Below, piece after piece: positions 1 to 6,051 of a stretch of DNA of 14,546 bases. The DNA is from Pseudobdellovibrio sp. GTDB lineage: Bacteria; Bdellovibrionota; Bdellovibrionia; Bdellovibrionales; Bdellovibrionaceae. The notes beneath the pieces are model-generated. The model made no database searches, was not told the origin of the DNA, and saw only the letters and a list, made by a program, of their open reading frames with translations. The stretch is taken from positions 1 to 14,546 of the forward strand of contig JANWIU010000005.1 of assembly GCA_025449725.1 (NCBI GenBank), read 5' to 3'. The position numbers were made by a program, and so were the translations under genes. The stretch's first letter is position 1. Each line of letters starts with the position of its first letter.

Positions 1-1794
1 ACGCCACTGGCGAATCAAACGAAGCTACAGCTAATTACAACTAAGTCTCCTGAATCAGTTGAAGTTGTTCGCCATTCAGCCGCGCATTTAATGGCTCAGG
101 CCGTTCAACAAATTTGGCCTGAAGTTAAAGTGACGATCGGTCCGGTGATTGAAAATGGATTTTATTACGATTTCGATTCTCCATTTAATTTTACTGAAGA
201 GCATTTTGAAAAAATTGAAAAAAAGATGGAAGAGCTTCGCAATAAAGATCTGCCATTGGTCCGCGAAGAGTGGCCGATCCAAAAAGCCATCGACATTTTT
301 ACTAAAATGGGCGAGCGGTTCAAAGTTGAACTTATCAAGGATTTAGCTGCTAAAGGCGAAACAGTTGTTGGTATTTATCACCAGGGCGACTGGTTTGACC
401 TTTGCCGTGGTCCTCACGTTCAGTCTACCGGCCAGATAAAGGCTTTCAAACTAATGAAAGTGGCGGGCGCGTACTGGCGTGGTGACGAAAAAAATCCGAT
501 GCTTCAGCGCGTGTACGCGACAGCTTTTAACGATAAAAAAGATTTAGATGCATACCTTGTTCAGTTAGAAGAGGCCGCCAAACGCGACCACCGAAGACTG
601 GGAAAAGAATTAGGGCTGTTCATGTTTCATGAATGGGCGCCGGCGTCTCCGTTTTTTACCGGACGGGGAACAGTCGTATATAACGAACTGATTAATTACA
701 TTCGCGAGCTGTATCACAAATATGATTATCAGGAAGTGATTACGCCGCAAATTTTTGATGTCGAATTATTTAAAACTTCCGGCCACTATCAGAATTACAA
801 AGAGAATATGTACTTCTCTAATCCTGATGAACGTGAATTCGGTGTAAAACCGATGAATTGCCCCAGCCATTGTCTGTTGTTCGCATCAGAGAAGCATTCA
901 TACCGCGAATTACCATTACGTATGGCCGACTTCGGCAGATTGCACCGTTATGAAAAATCAGGTGCCCTGCATGGTCTGTCGCGCGTAAGAACTTTCTGTC
1001 AGGACGATGCGCACATCTTCTGCTCGATGGAGCAGTTAAAAACGGAAATCTTTAAATTTATCGAATTACTTAATGAAATTTATCAAACCTTGGGTATGCC
1101 GAATTACAAATTGTTCTTGGCGACTCGTCCTGATAACCGCATGGGGTCTGACGAGTATTGGGACATGTCGGAAAAAGCTTTAGGTGATGCGGTAACTGAA
1201 ATGGGAATGCAATTCGGAATTCTTCCGGGTGAAGGTGCGTTCTACGGACCGAAGCTGGAAATGCATTTTGTTGATGCTATTGGCCGTTCTTGGCAGACGG
1301 GTACGATTCAGGTTGATCCGAACTTGCCGGAAGCGTTCAATCTTCAGTACACAGGTGAAGATAACAAAGAGCATAGGCCGCTGATGCTTCATCGTGCGGT
1401 TTTAGGTTCATTAGAACGATTCATCAGTGTTTACCTTGAACATACTGCCGGCCACTTGCCGCCATGGATGTCTCCGACTCAAGTAACGATTTTAAATGTG
1501 ACTGATCGGGTGAACGGGTTTTGCAGTGAAGTGGAACAAGATTTAAAATCCCGAGGCATTCGTGTTGAATTTGACCGACGTAATGAAAAGTTGAATTTCA
1601 AAATTCGTGAAGCTCAACTTAAAAAAGTTCCGTTCATGCTGATTGTCGGTGATAAAGAAGCAGAACAAAGATCAGTATCGGTTCGTTTAAAAGACGGTTC
1701 GATGCACAATAACATTTCGTGGGAAAAAGCCCGCGATGTTATTTTAGCTAACGTTAAAGAAAGAAAACTGCTGCCAGAAATGGCGCAGGTTTAA
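1..1794 (+). CDS. thrS: Threonyl-tRNA synthetase, 5' end cut by window
   Basis: Charges tRNA-Thr with threonine in the cytoplasm. Frame 1 is open from base 1, so the gene enters from outside the window; 597 codons are present against about 640 for the family, so roughly the N-terminal TGS domain is missing. The ATG at 91 is internal: the codons before it encode the first half of the editing-domain motif HSAAHLMAQAV (bases 73-105). The second editing motif, DLCRGPHV, follows. The class II catalytic core shows MNCPSHC, the motif 2 region with RLHRYEKSGALHGL and QDDAHIF, and motif 3 HRAVLGSLERF; the Cys and the two His residues in these motifs are the expected zinc ligands. The C-terminal anticodon-binding domain begins near PPWMSPTQV. 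The frame is intact to TAA. infC follows 29 bases later, the usual order, so co-transcription is likely. Confidence 0.97.
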   Translation, partial: TPLANQTKLQLITTKSPESVEVVRHSAAHLMAQAVQQIWPEVKVTIGPVIENGFYYDFDSPFNFTEEHFEKIEKKMEELRNKDLPLVREEWPIQKAIDIFTKMGERFKVELIKDLAAKGETVVGIYHQGDWFDLCRGPHVQSTGQIKAFKLMKVAGAYWRGDEKNPMLQRVYATAFNDKKDLDAYLVQLEEAAKRDHRRLGKELGLFMFHEWAPASPFFTGRGTVVYNELINYIRELYHKYDYQEVITPQIFDVELFKTSGHYQNYKENMYFSNPDEREFGVKPMNCPSHCLLFASEKHSYRELPLRMADFGRLHRYEKSGALHGLSRVRTFCQDDAHIFCSMEQLKTEIFKFIELLNEIYQTLGMPNYKLFLATRPDNRMGSDEYWDMSEKALGDAVTEMGMQFGILPGEGAFYGPKLEMHFVDAIGRSWQTGTIQVDPNLPEAFNLQYTGEDNKEHRPLMLHRAVLGSLERFISVYLEHTAGHLPPWMSPTQVTILNVTDRVNGFCSEVEQDLKSRGIRVEFDRRNEKLNFKIREAQLKKVPFMLIVGDKEAEQRSVSVRLKDGSMHNNISWEKARDVILANVKERKLLPEMAQV

Positions 1795-1810
1795 AGAAGA
1801 GAAACATACT

Positions 1811-1826
1811 AAAGGAGAAAAGTATT
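1811..1826 (+). promoter_or_regulatory. infC ribosome-binding site and ATT start codon
   Basis: AAAGGAG (1811-1817) lies 6 bases before ATT at 1824-1826, and no ATG, GTG or TTG occurs in the infC frame between them and the TTG at 1896. The reading frame from this ATT supplies the basic N-terminal leader expected of IF3. In E. coli and Bacillus infC starts with AUU, and in Myxococcus with AUC. IF3 discriminates against such codons and so represses its own translation. The same feedback is therefore inferred here. Confidence 0.85.
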
Positions 1827-2483
1827 AATACCCTCGCCCCAAGACCAAAAGGTCCTTCCAAGTTCGATAGAGATAAAAAACGTGATAAAGATGGATTGCG
1901 TGTTAACCGCGAAATCCGTGCCCAACAAGTACGACTGATTGATGATGAGGGAAAAATGGTAGGTGTGATGACAGTGCCTGAAGCGCTGAGAATCGCCGAA
2001 GACCGAGGCTTAGATTTGCTTGAAATTGCTCCGAATGCTCAGCCGCCGACATGTAAAATCATGGACTACGGCAAATACAAATATGAAGAAAAGAAAAAGG
2101 CCGCTGCTTCCAGAAAAAATCAGGTGATCGTAACGATCAAAGAAATTCAGATGCGTCCGCGCACGGACCAACATGATTTCGAAACTAAAATGAACCCCGC
2201 CCGCCGCTTTTTGTTGGACGGGGATAAAGTTAAAGTTAACTTGCGTTTCATGGGCCGCGAAATGGCTCATCAGGAAATGGGCTTAGCTGTTGTGAACAAA
2301 GCTATTGAGTTTGTAAAAGATCTCGCCATTGTTGAATCTCCGCCAAAAACAGAGGGACGTAATATGTTTGCGATGTTAGCGCCGGATCCAACAAAAATTA
2401 AAGACTACTTAAAACTTCACCCGAATAAAAAAGATGAAGTTCTTGAACCGATGAAAGAAGAAGTAGATACCGATGAAGAATAG
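1824..2483 (+). CDS. infC: Translation initiation factor IF-3
   Basis: IF3 binds the 30S subunit, keeps it apart from 50S and checks initiator tRNA and start codon. Starting from the ATT at 1824 the protein has 219 residues; the annotation-style TTG start at 1896 would remove 24 residues and has no Shine-Dalgarno sequence. The N-terminal domain begins at LRVNREIRAQQVRLID (from residue 25), followed by a Lys/Glu-rich linker near residues 84-98. The C-terminal domain carries KEIQMRP (106-112) and RFMGREMAH (from 141); the family usually has RFRGREMAH, so one Arg is replaced by Met. The protein ends in an acidic extension (about residues 203-219) beyond the usual end of IF3. The 3' end overlaps the next gene by 11 bases. 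Family identity is certain; the start is strongly supported by the ribosome-binding site and by known autoregulation. Confidence 0.96.
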   Translation: MNTLAPRPKGPSKFDRDKKRDKDGLRVNREIRAQQVRLIDDEGKMVGVMTVPEALRIAEDRGLDLLEIAPNAQPPTCKIMDYGKYKYEEKKKAAASRKNQVIVTIKEIQMRPRTDQHDFETKMNPARRFLLDGDKVKVNLRFMGREMAHQEMGLAVVNKAIEFVKDLAIVESPPKTEGRNMFAMLAPDPTKIKDYLKLHPNKKDEVLEPMKEEVDTDEE

Positions 2484-2916
2484 GGTTTTTCTTTTAGCAG
2501 TGCTGACACTGACCGGCTGTGCCGGTGGTCGAGGGTTGTTTGGAAAATCTTATGAAGTCACACCCGGTGCCGAAAGAGTCCGTGTTTTAGATGCGGAACC
2601 TAAAGGTTGTCTTTATGTCGGGGAAGTCGCAAGTGTTCAGGAAGACAGAAATGTCGGAACGCTTGAAACGCAGATGGAGCTTGAGACACGTGTTGACCTC
2701 AGAAACAAAGCTCACGCGCTCGGTGGAAACATTTTGGTCTTCTTAAAGGGTAAGAACACCAATACGCTTCCGGGCTCAGCTCCTGCAGGCAAGACCGTAA
2801 CGGCAAAGCCCGTAGAAAGCAGCGCAGGCCAAGTGATGGAGCCGCCTGAAAACCCGAATACAATCGTCTTTTTGGCGACGGTGTTTAAGTGTCCGTCCAG
2901 TGTGTTGAATCAGTAG
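2473..2916 (+). CDS. Small lipoprotein, DUF4156-like
   Basis: A 147-residue predicted lipoprotein. The N-terminus is a short positively charged, hydrophobic signal ending in the lipobox LTGC (residues 13-16), so cleavage before Cys16 and lipid attachment are expected. The residue after Cys is Ala, which does not suggest inner-membrane retention, so the outer membrane is likely. The core GCLYVGEV (45-52) followed by LRNKAHALGGNILVF (76-90) resembles the DUF4156 family of short lipoproteins of unknown role. Residues 95-128 are a Pro/Ser/Thr-rich insertion and the conserved strand resumes at NTIVFLATVFKC. The ATG lies inside the end of infC (11-base overlap) with only a weak purine-rich site upstream, so translation is probably coupled to infC. 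Function unknown; exact family membership is from memory. Confidence 0.82.
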   Translation: MKNRVFLLAVLTLTGCAGGRGLFGKSYEVTPGAERVRVLDAEPKGCLYVGEVASVQEDRNVGTLETQMELETRVDLRNKAHALGGNILVFLKGKNTNTLPGSAPAGKTVTAKPVESSAGQVMEPPENPNTIVFLATVFKCPSSVLNQ

Positions 2917-2926
2917 ATACATCTTT

Positions 2927-2954
2927 GGGCCAGGTTCGGTTTAGGTCCTGGTCC
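2927..2954 (+). other. 8-bp stem-loop without a U tract
   Basis: GGGCCAGG (2927-2934) can pair with CCTGGTCC (2947-2954), giving 8 pairs including one G-U, around a 12-base loop. It lies 11 bases after the lipoprotein stop codon. Neither strand has a T run next to it, so it is not a classical intrinsic terminator. It could protect the 3' end of the thrS-infC message or assist factor-dependent termination; both are inference. Confidence 0.35.
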
Positions 2955-2956
2955 AA

Positions 2957-2986
2957 TTGCAAAACCGTGCTCTCGTTCTGTAACAT
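2957..2986 (+). promoter_or_regulatory. Possible promoter for small secreted protein
   Basis: TTGCAA (2957-2962) and TAACAT (2981-2986) are spaced by 18 bases in an AT-rich stretch, ahead of the gene starting at 3011. The match to sigma-70 consensus is partial and rests on eye inspection only. Confidence 0.3.
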
Positions 2987-3010
2987 ATAAATATACATAA
3001 GGGAGAGTTT

Positions 3011-3319
3011 ATGAAGATTTTCATTTCTTTATTGATTTGTACGAGTGCTTTAGTTGCAGTTGCCAATTCACCAGTAGGTAGCAGCGGAGGCGCAATCGTT
3101 ACGCCAACACCGACACCATCACCACAGGTAACGCCTTCGCCTGGCGGTCCTATAACGGGGCCAACGCCGACACCAGCTTCAAGACCTGGAAGTCTATGCA
3201 GTGTTATCGATCTTGCGGACATTGCCGAAAATGACCATGCTTGTGCCAGCGGAGTTTGGACTGCAACTAAAAGTGGTTCAAGAGTTCGATTCTGCTGTGA
3301 ACCTCAGTCAGAGTACTAA
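3011..3319 (+). CDS. Small secreted protein with Pro/Thr repeats and four cysteines
   Basis: Not recognised as a named family. The 102-residue product has a Sec-type signal peptide (MKIF followed by a hydrophobic stretch) with likely cleavage after AVA at residue 18. Residues 32-57 form a Pro/Thr/Ser-rich linker made of repeated PTP and TPSP units, typical of an extended spacer between a surface anchor or export signal and a domain. The C-terminal 45 residues hold four cysteines (63, 78, 95, 96), which could form two disulphides in the periplasm or outside the cell. The ATG is preceded by AAGGGAGAG (2999-3007), a good ribosome-binding site. The gene stands alone, ends at a bidirectional terminator and faces the next gene. 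An extracellular or periplasmic role is inferred; no enzymatic motif is visible. Confidence 0.75.
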   Translation: MKIFISLLICTSALVAVANSPVGSSGGAIVTPTPTPSPQVTPSPGGPITGPTPTPASRPGSLCSVIDLADIAENDHACASGVWTATKSGSRVRFCCEPQSEY

Positions 3320-3343
3320 CTTTCCAAATTTGAAAATTAAAAT

Positions 3344-3374
3344 AAAAAAGGCCGGTTCGTTACCGGCCTTTTTT
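3344..3374. terminator. Bidirectional intrinsic terminator
   Basis: GGCCGGT (3350-3356) pairs with ACCGGCC (3362-3368) around a 5-base loop. Six A precede it and six T follow, so it works on both strands. It sits between two convergent genes ending at 3319 (+) and 3397 (-). Confidence 0.93.
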
Positions 3375-3396
3375 ATTAACCACTAAAGTTAGAGTA

Positions 3397-3702
3397 TCAG
3401 TAAGGTAAATTTTTAGCTTGATCGATAGCTTCAAGAACTTCTTTATTAGATTTATATTTTTCACGAATCTTTTTTTCATCGCTATCCAGGCGGTCACAGC
3501 GAAGCTGTTTCATAGCCTTTGCGATTTCAGCGGCGCGGGGCTGGTCGTATGGCTCTTCGCCGGCCCAATGGTTACAGTCACGAATTCTGGTCGTGAGGCT
3601 TAAAACATCCTTCGGAACTTTCGCTGCCGCAATGTTATCTGCGAAGGTGGAAGCGGGGATTGCTAATATCAAAAGTAAAATTGAGGTTTTTATTGTTTTC
3701 AT
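3397..3702 (-). CDS. Small periplasmic protein with CNHWAGEEPYD motif
   Basis: A 101-residue product with a Sec signal peptide (MKTIKTS plus a Leu/Ile-rich core); cleavage is likely after STFA at residue 21. The mature part is short, mostly charged and predicted helical, with two cysteines (43 and 69) that may form a disulphide. The segment CNHWAGEEPYD (43-53) followed by RAAEIAKAMKQLRCD, then a Lys/Glu-rich helix with REKY, matches a pattern I recall in small exported hypothetical proteins of other proteobacteria. That recollection is unchecked and no function is known to me. The ribosome-binding site is weak. The gene uses the shared terminator at 3344-3374 and is read away from the Ala/Lys-rich gene behind it, whose own terminator separates the two. 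Confidence 0.78.
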   Translation of the reverse strand: MKTIKTSILLLILAIPASTFADNIAAAKVPKDVLSLTTRIRDCNHWAGEEPYDQPRAAEIAKAMKQLRCDRLDSDEKKIREKYKSNKEVLEAIDQAKNLPY

Positions 3703-3777
3703 GAACTGCAGTATAACACCGGAGCGATAACAAATATAATGTCATGATTTAGACATAGAAATTTTTTACGTCTAGAA

Positions 3778-3809
3778 ATAAAAAAGCCGCTCTTGTGAAG
3801 CGGCTTTTT
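3778..3809 (-). terminator. Intrinsic terminator of the Ala/Lys-rich gene
   Basis: On the minus strand AGCGGC-type arms (3786-3791 with 3799-3804) close a 7-base loop; the stem is flanked by A and T runs (3778-3785 and 3805-3809). It lies 21 bases past the stop codon of the gene at 3831-4103. Confidence 0.9.
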
Positions 3810-3830
3810 AAATTGAATATTAAAAAAAAA

Positions 3831-4103
3831 TTATTTTTTAACTTCAGTTGCAGGAGCAGCAGCAGGAGCAGCTGGAGTACCAGCAGTCGCAGCAGCAGCA
3901 ACTTCATTTTTCTTAGCTTTTTTAGCTTTTTTAGCTTTCTTAGCAGTCGGAGCAGCAGCAGTTGTAGCAGCTGGAGCCGTTGCAGCAGGAGCTGTAGCAG
4001 CAGCAGGAGCTGTAGTTGCAGCAGGGGCAGCAGCCGGAGCAGCTTCAGTAGCCATAGCAGCAGTTGCGAAAAGAGCGATAAGTGTAGTTGTTACGATTTT
4101 CAT
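3831..4103 (-). CDS. Exported Ala/Pro/Thr-rich protein with a Lys-Ala repeat
   Basis: A 90-residue low-complexity protein. Residues 1-18 look like a Sec signal peptide (MKIVTTTLIALFATAAMA), with cleavage expected after AMA. The mature part is almost all Ala, Pro and Thr, broken by a basic block KKAKKAKKAKK (55-65) and a Lys-Lys end. The codons are real coding sequence: AGGAGG (on the minus strand, 4113-4107) stands 3-4 bases before the ATG, and a terminator follows the stop. The basic block resembles the tails of histone H1-like proteins, but the signal peptide argues for export, so it could instead bind an anionic surface polymer such as lipopolysaccharide, DNA or peptidoglycan. That is inference. 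The opposite-strand frame is Ser/Cys-rich and has no start signals. Confidence 0.78.
   Translation of the reverse strand: MKIVTTTLIALFATAAMATEAAPAAAPAATTAPAAATAPAATAPAATTAAAPTAKKAKKAKKAKKNEVAAAATAGTPAAPAAAPATEVKK
3912..3944 (-). repeat. 9-bp tandem repeat encoding KKA units
   Basis: The unit TTTAGCTTT (+ strand) occurs three times in a row at 3912-3938 with one mismatch in the first copy, and a partial fourth copy follows. On the minus strand it encodes the Lys-Lys-Ala repeats. Copy number could change by slippage. Confidence 0.8.
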
Positions 4104-4147
4104 TGATCCTCCTAAGTTTAGATCTGTTAATTTATCGTTAGCTAAAG

Positions 4148-4177
4148 GTTATATTATGAACTGCATCATATAGTAAA
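4148..4177 (-). promoter_or_regulatory. Possible promoter of the Ala/Lys-rich gene
   Basis: Minus strand: TTTACT (4177-4172) and TATAAC (4153-4148) with an 18-base spacer, about 45 bases ahead of the ATG at 4103. The -10 box matches 5 of 6 consensus positions, the -35 box 4 of 6. Confidence 0.4.
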
Positions 4178-4271
4178 CTGTTAAAATATCATTAAATTGC
4201 ACATTTATTGTCTTTTTTTCAAACCCCTGGCGGTTTACCCGGTTAGACCCCTACCTAATTCAGCTAAATGC

Positions 4272-4300
4272 TTGATTTTGGCAGCAAAAACCCCTATTTC
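4272..4300 (+). promoter_or_regulatory. Weak candidate promoter for rpmI-rplT
   Basis: TTGATT (4272-4277), a 17-base spacer and TATTTC (4295-4300). Transcription would begin near 4307, just before the leader stem. The -10 box matches only the first three consensus bases, so this is tentative. The rest of 4178-4271 holds no gene that I can see, only T-rich and C-rich runs. Confidence 0.25.
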
Positions 4301-4318
4301 TAAAAGACTCAAAATTAA

Positions 4319-4378
4319 GGCTGACAGCTGAGCCATCAAGAAGGACTCCTTTTGAGTTCTCGCCCTGTCGGAGGAAGG
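4319..4378 (+). promoter_or_regulatory. Candidate ribosomal-protein (L20-type) leader of rpmI
   Basis: CTGACAG (4321-4327) can pair with CTGTCGG (4365-4371), seven pairs including one G-U. Inside it GGACTC (4343-4348) pairs with GAGTTC (4354-4359) around a 5-base loop. The outer 3' arm covers the first two bases of the rpmI Shine-Dalgarno sequence GGAGG (4370-4374). A competing small hairpin GGCT/AGCC (4319-4322 with 4331-4334) would open the outer stem. In E. coli and Bacillus, bL20 represses this operon by binding a leader that imitates its 23S rRNA site, so the same logic is inferred here. The folding was done by eye. Confidence 0.5.
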
Positions 4379-4383
4379 TAAAT

Positions 4384-4569
4384 ATGAAAACGCACTCTGG
4401 TGCAAAGAAACGCATGCGCGTTCTTAAAAGCGGAAAAGTGAAGCGCAAACAAACTAAAATGCGCCACTTGAATTCTCACATGAGTTCAAAAGTTAAACGT
4501 CATCTTGGACAAGTAGTTTATGTCGACGATGCAAACATGCTTCAAGTGAAGCGCCAATTCGGCTTTTAA
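4384..4569 (+). CDS. rpmI: 50S ribosomal protein bL35
   Basis: A structural protein of the large ribosomal subunit. The 61-residue product is very basic and shows the family signature: MKTHSGAKKRMRVLKSGKVK, then RHLNSHMSSKVKRHLG. It lacks the usual MPK prefix before MKT and is a few residues shorter than the common 64-66. No in-frame ATG lies upstream. GGAGG (4370-4374) is placed 9 bases before the ATG. rplT follows after 10 bases, so both are made from one transcript. Confidence 0.95.
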   Translation: MKTHSGAKKRMRVLKSGKVKRKQTKMRHLNSHMSSKVKRHLGQVVYVDDANMLQVKRQFGF

Positions 4570-4579
4570 GGAGTAGACA

Positions 4580-4930
4580 ATGGCACGCGTAAAATCGGGG
4601 ATGACAAATCGTCGTCGTCACAAAAAAGTATTAAAAAGAACAAAAGGTTACTACTCAGCAGGTTCGCGCTCATACACTCACGCGGTTGAAAAAAATGACC
4701 GTGGTATGGCGTTCGCTTACAAGCACAGAAAGATGAAAAAACGTTCTTTCCGTGCTTTGTGGACTCAACGTATTAATGCAGCTGCACGTTTGAACGGTAC
4801 TACGTACTCACGTTTAATCGGTGGCTTAATTAAAGCTGGAATCGAACTCGACAGAAAAGTTTTAGCTGATCTTGCAATTACAGATTCAGCTGCTTTTTCT
4901 TCTCTTTGCCAACACGCTATCAAACAATAA
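4580..4930 (+). CDS. rplT: 50S ribosomal protein bL20
   Basis: Binds 23S rRNA early in 50S assembly and, in studied bacteria, represses its own operon. The 116 residues match the family length. The N-terminal tail MARVKSGMTNRRRHKKVLKR is the extended rRNA-binding part, and the globular part holds RALWTQRINAAAR and GGLIKAGIELDRKVLADLA. AAGGAG (4568-4573) overlaps the rpmI stop and sits 6 bases before ATG. A terminator follows 30 bases after the stop. Confidence 0.97.
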   Translation: MARVKSGMTNRRRHKKVLKRTKGYYSAGSRSYTHAVEKNDRGMAFAYKHRKMKKRSFRALWTQRINAAARLNGTTYSRLIGGLIKAGIELDRKVLADLAITDSAAFSSLCQHAIKQ

Positions 4931-4958
4931 GCGTTGGTACTGAGAAATTTTAAATATG

Positions 4959-4987
4959 AAAAAGCGGGCTTTATAGCTCGCTTTTTT
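4959..4987 (+). terminator. Intrinsic terminator after rplT
   Basis: AGCGGGCT (4963-4970) pairs with AGCTCGCT (4975-4982), eight pairs with one G-U, around a TTAT loop, followed by TTTTT. It lies only 20 bases before the fni start codon. Confidence 0.88.
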
Positions 4988-5007
4988 ATTAAGAGGGTAT
5001 TTGATTT

Positions 5008-6051
5008 ATGTCTAACTCCTATAATGAGTTTGAAGAAAGAAAGCGGGATCACATACGTCTAGCGCTGGACGATTCCGCCCAACAACTTGTGAGATCAGGT
5101 TATTCAAAAATCAGACTCATTCATCAGGCTTTACCTGAAATAGATTATGCTGACGTTTCGCTTAAGGTGAAGCTGCTCGGGCACGAAATGGCGACTCCGC
5201 ACTTTGTGTCGAGCATGACTGCAGGCCATCAAGATAGCATTAAAATAAATAGAAATCTTGCTTTAGCTGCAGCAGAAAACGGCTGGCTGATGGGTGTGGG
5301 TTCTCAGCGAAGAGAGCTAACTGATTCGGAAGCTTCATTCGAGTGGCGAGAGATCGTGGCCACTGTTCCTGACTTAAAACTAATTTCAAACATCGGGATT
5401 CTGGAGGTACTGAATCAAAATCCTGATAAGATTCTGGAGTTGGTAGTAAACCTGAATGCTATCGGCCTCATTGTTCATTTGAATCCGCTTCAGGAAGTTT
5501 TCCAGAACAACAGTAATTTAAATTTTAGCGGCGCTCTTGCTGCGCTTGAAAAACTGGTAAAACAAAGTCATGTGCCGATCCTGGTTAAAGAAGTCGGATT
5601 CGGTATAAACAAAGACGTTACAAACAACTTATTTGATATTGGCGTAAAGGCAGTGGATGTTTCCGGATTCGGCGGTACTCACTGGGCTAAAATTGAAGCA
5701 TTACGACAGAGCGAAGAGAGTATATTTTACAAATCAGCGGATGCTTTTGCAGACTGGGGATATTCTACAGTAGATTGTCTTCTCGAATTGCAAGATCAGG
5801 TGCTGTTTCATCAGATTTGGGCTTCCGGGGGAATTCGTAACGGCGTAGATTCCGCAAAGTGCTTGGCGCTTGGCGCTCGCGCTGTGGGGATCGCCCAGCC
5901 ATTGATGAAAGCGGCAATGACCGATGCAAAAAGCGTTAGTCACGCGATGAGGGAATTTGATTTCCAGTTGAAGACGGCGTTATTTTGCATGGGTATAAAA
6001 CGTTGCGAAGAACTGCTTCATAAAAAGGTGTGGTATGGCCCAATTGGTTAA
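5008..6051 (+). CDS. fni: Type 2 isopentenyl-diphosphate delta-isomerase
   Basis: An FMN-dependent cytoplasmic enzyme that interconverts IPP and DMAPP, the last step of this pathway. The 347 residues form a TIM barrel. Signature elements in order are RKRDHI (11-16), SSMTAGH (68-74; the family normally has MTGG), GSQRRE, HLNPLQE (157-163) with the expected catalytic Gln162 and magnesium ligand Glu163, VKEVGFG (193-199), VSGFGGTHWAKIE and the phosphate-binding ASGGIRNGVDSAKCLALGA with GIAQP near the end. The ATG is preceded by GAGGG (4993-4997). It is the first gene of the mevalonate run and overlaps mvaA by 17 bases. Type 2 isomerases often occur with mevalonate genes, which supports the assignment. 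Confidence 0.95.
   Translation: MSNSYNEFEERKRDHIRLALDDSAQQLVRSGYSKIRLIHQALPEIDYADVSLKVKLLGHEMATPHFVSSMTAGHQDSIKINRNLALAAAENGWLMGVGSQRRELTDSEASFEWREIVATVPDLKLISNIGILEVLNQNPDKILELVVNLNAIGLIVHLNPLQEVFQNNSNLNFSGALAALEKLVKQSHVPILVKEVGFGINKDVTNNLFDIGVKAVDVSGFGGTHWAKIEALRQSEESIFYKSADAFADWGYSTVDCLLELQDQVLFHQIWASGGIRNGVDSAKCLALGARAVGIAQPLMKAAMTDAKSVSHAMREFDFQLKTALFCMGIKRCEELLHKKVWYGPIG

Noticed and set aside
91..1794. thrS beginning at ATG 91
   Set aside because: The frame is open from base 1 and the codons before 91 encode the start of the HSAAH editing motif, so this ATG is internal.
1896..2483. infC beginning at TTG 1896
   Set aside because: No ribosome-binding site; the ATT at 1824 has one and restores the expected N-terminal leader of IF3.
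2941..3222. Minus-strand Gly/Val-rich reading frame
   Set aside because: A mirror of the Pro/Thr repeats of the + strand gene, which has a signal peptide and good ribosome-binding site.
3795..4106. Ser/Cys-rich 103-residue reading frame on the + strand
   Set aside because: It is the complement of the Ala-codon-rich minus-strand gene, starts inside a terminator and has no ribosome-binding site.
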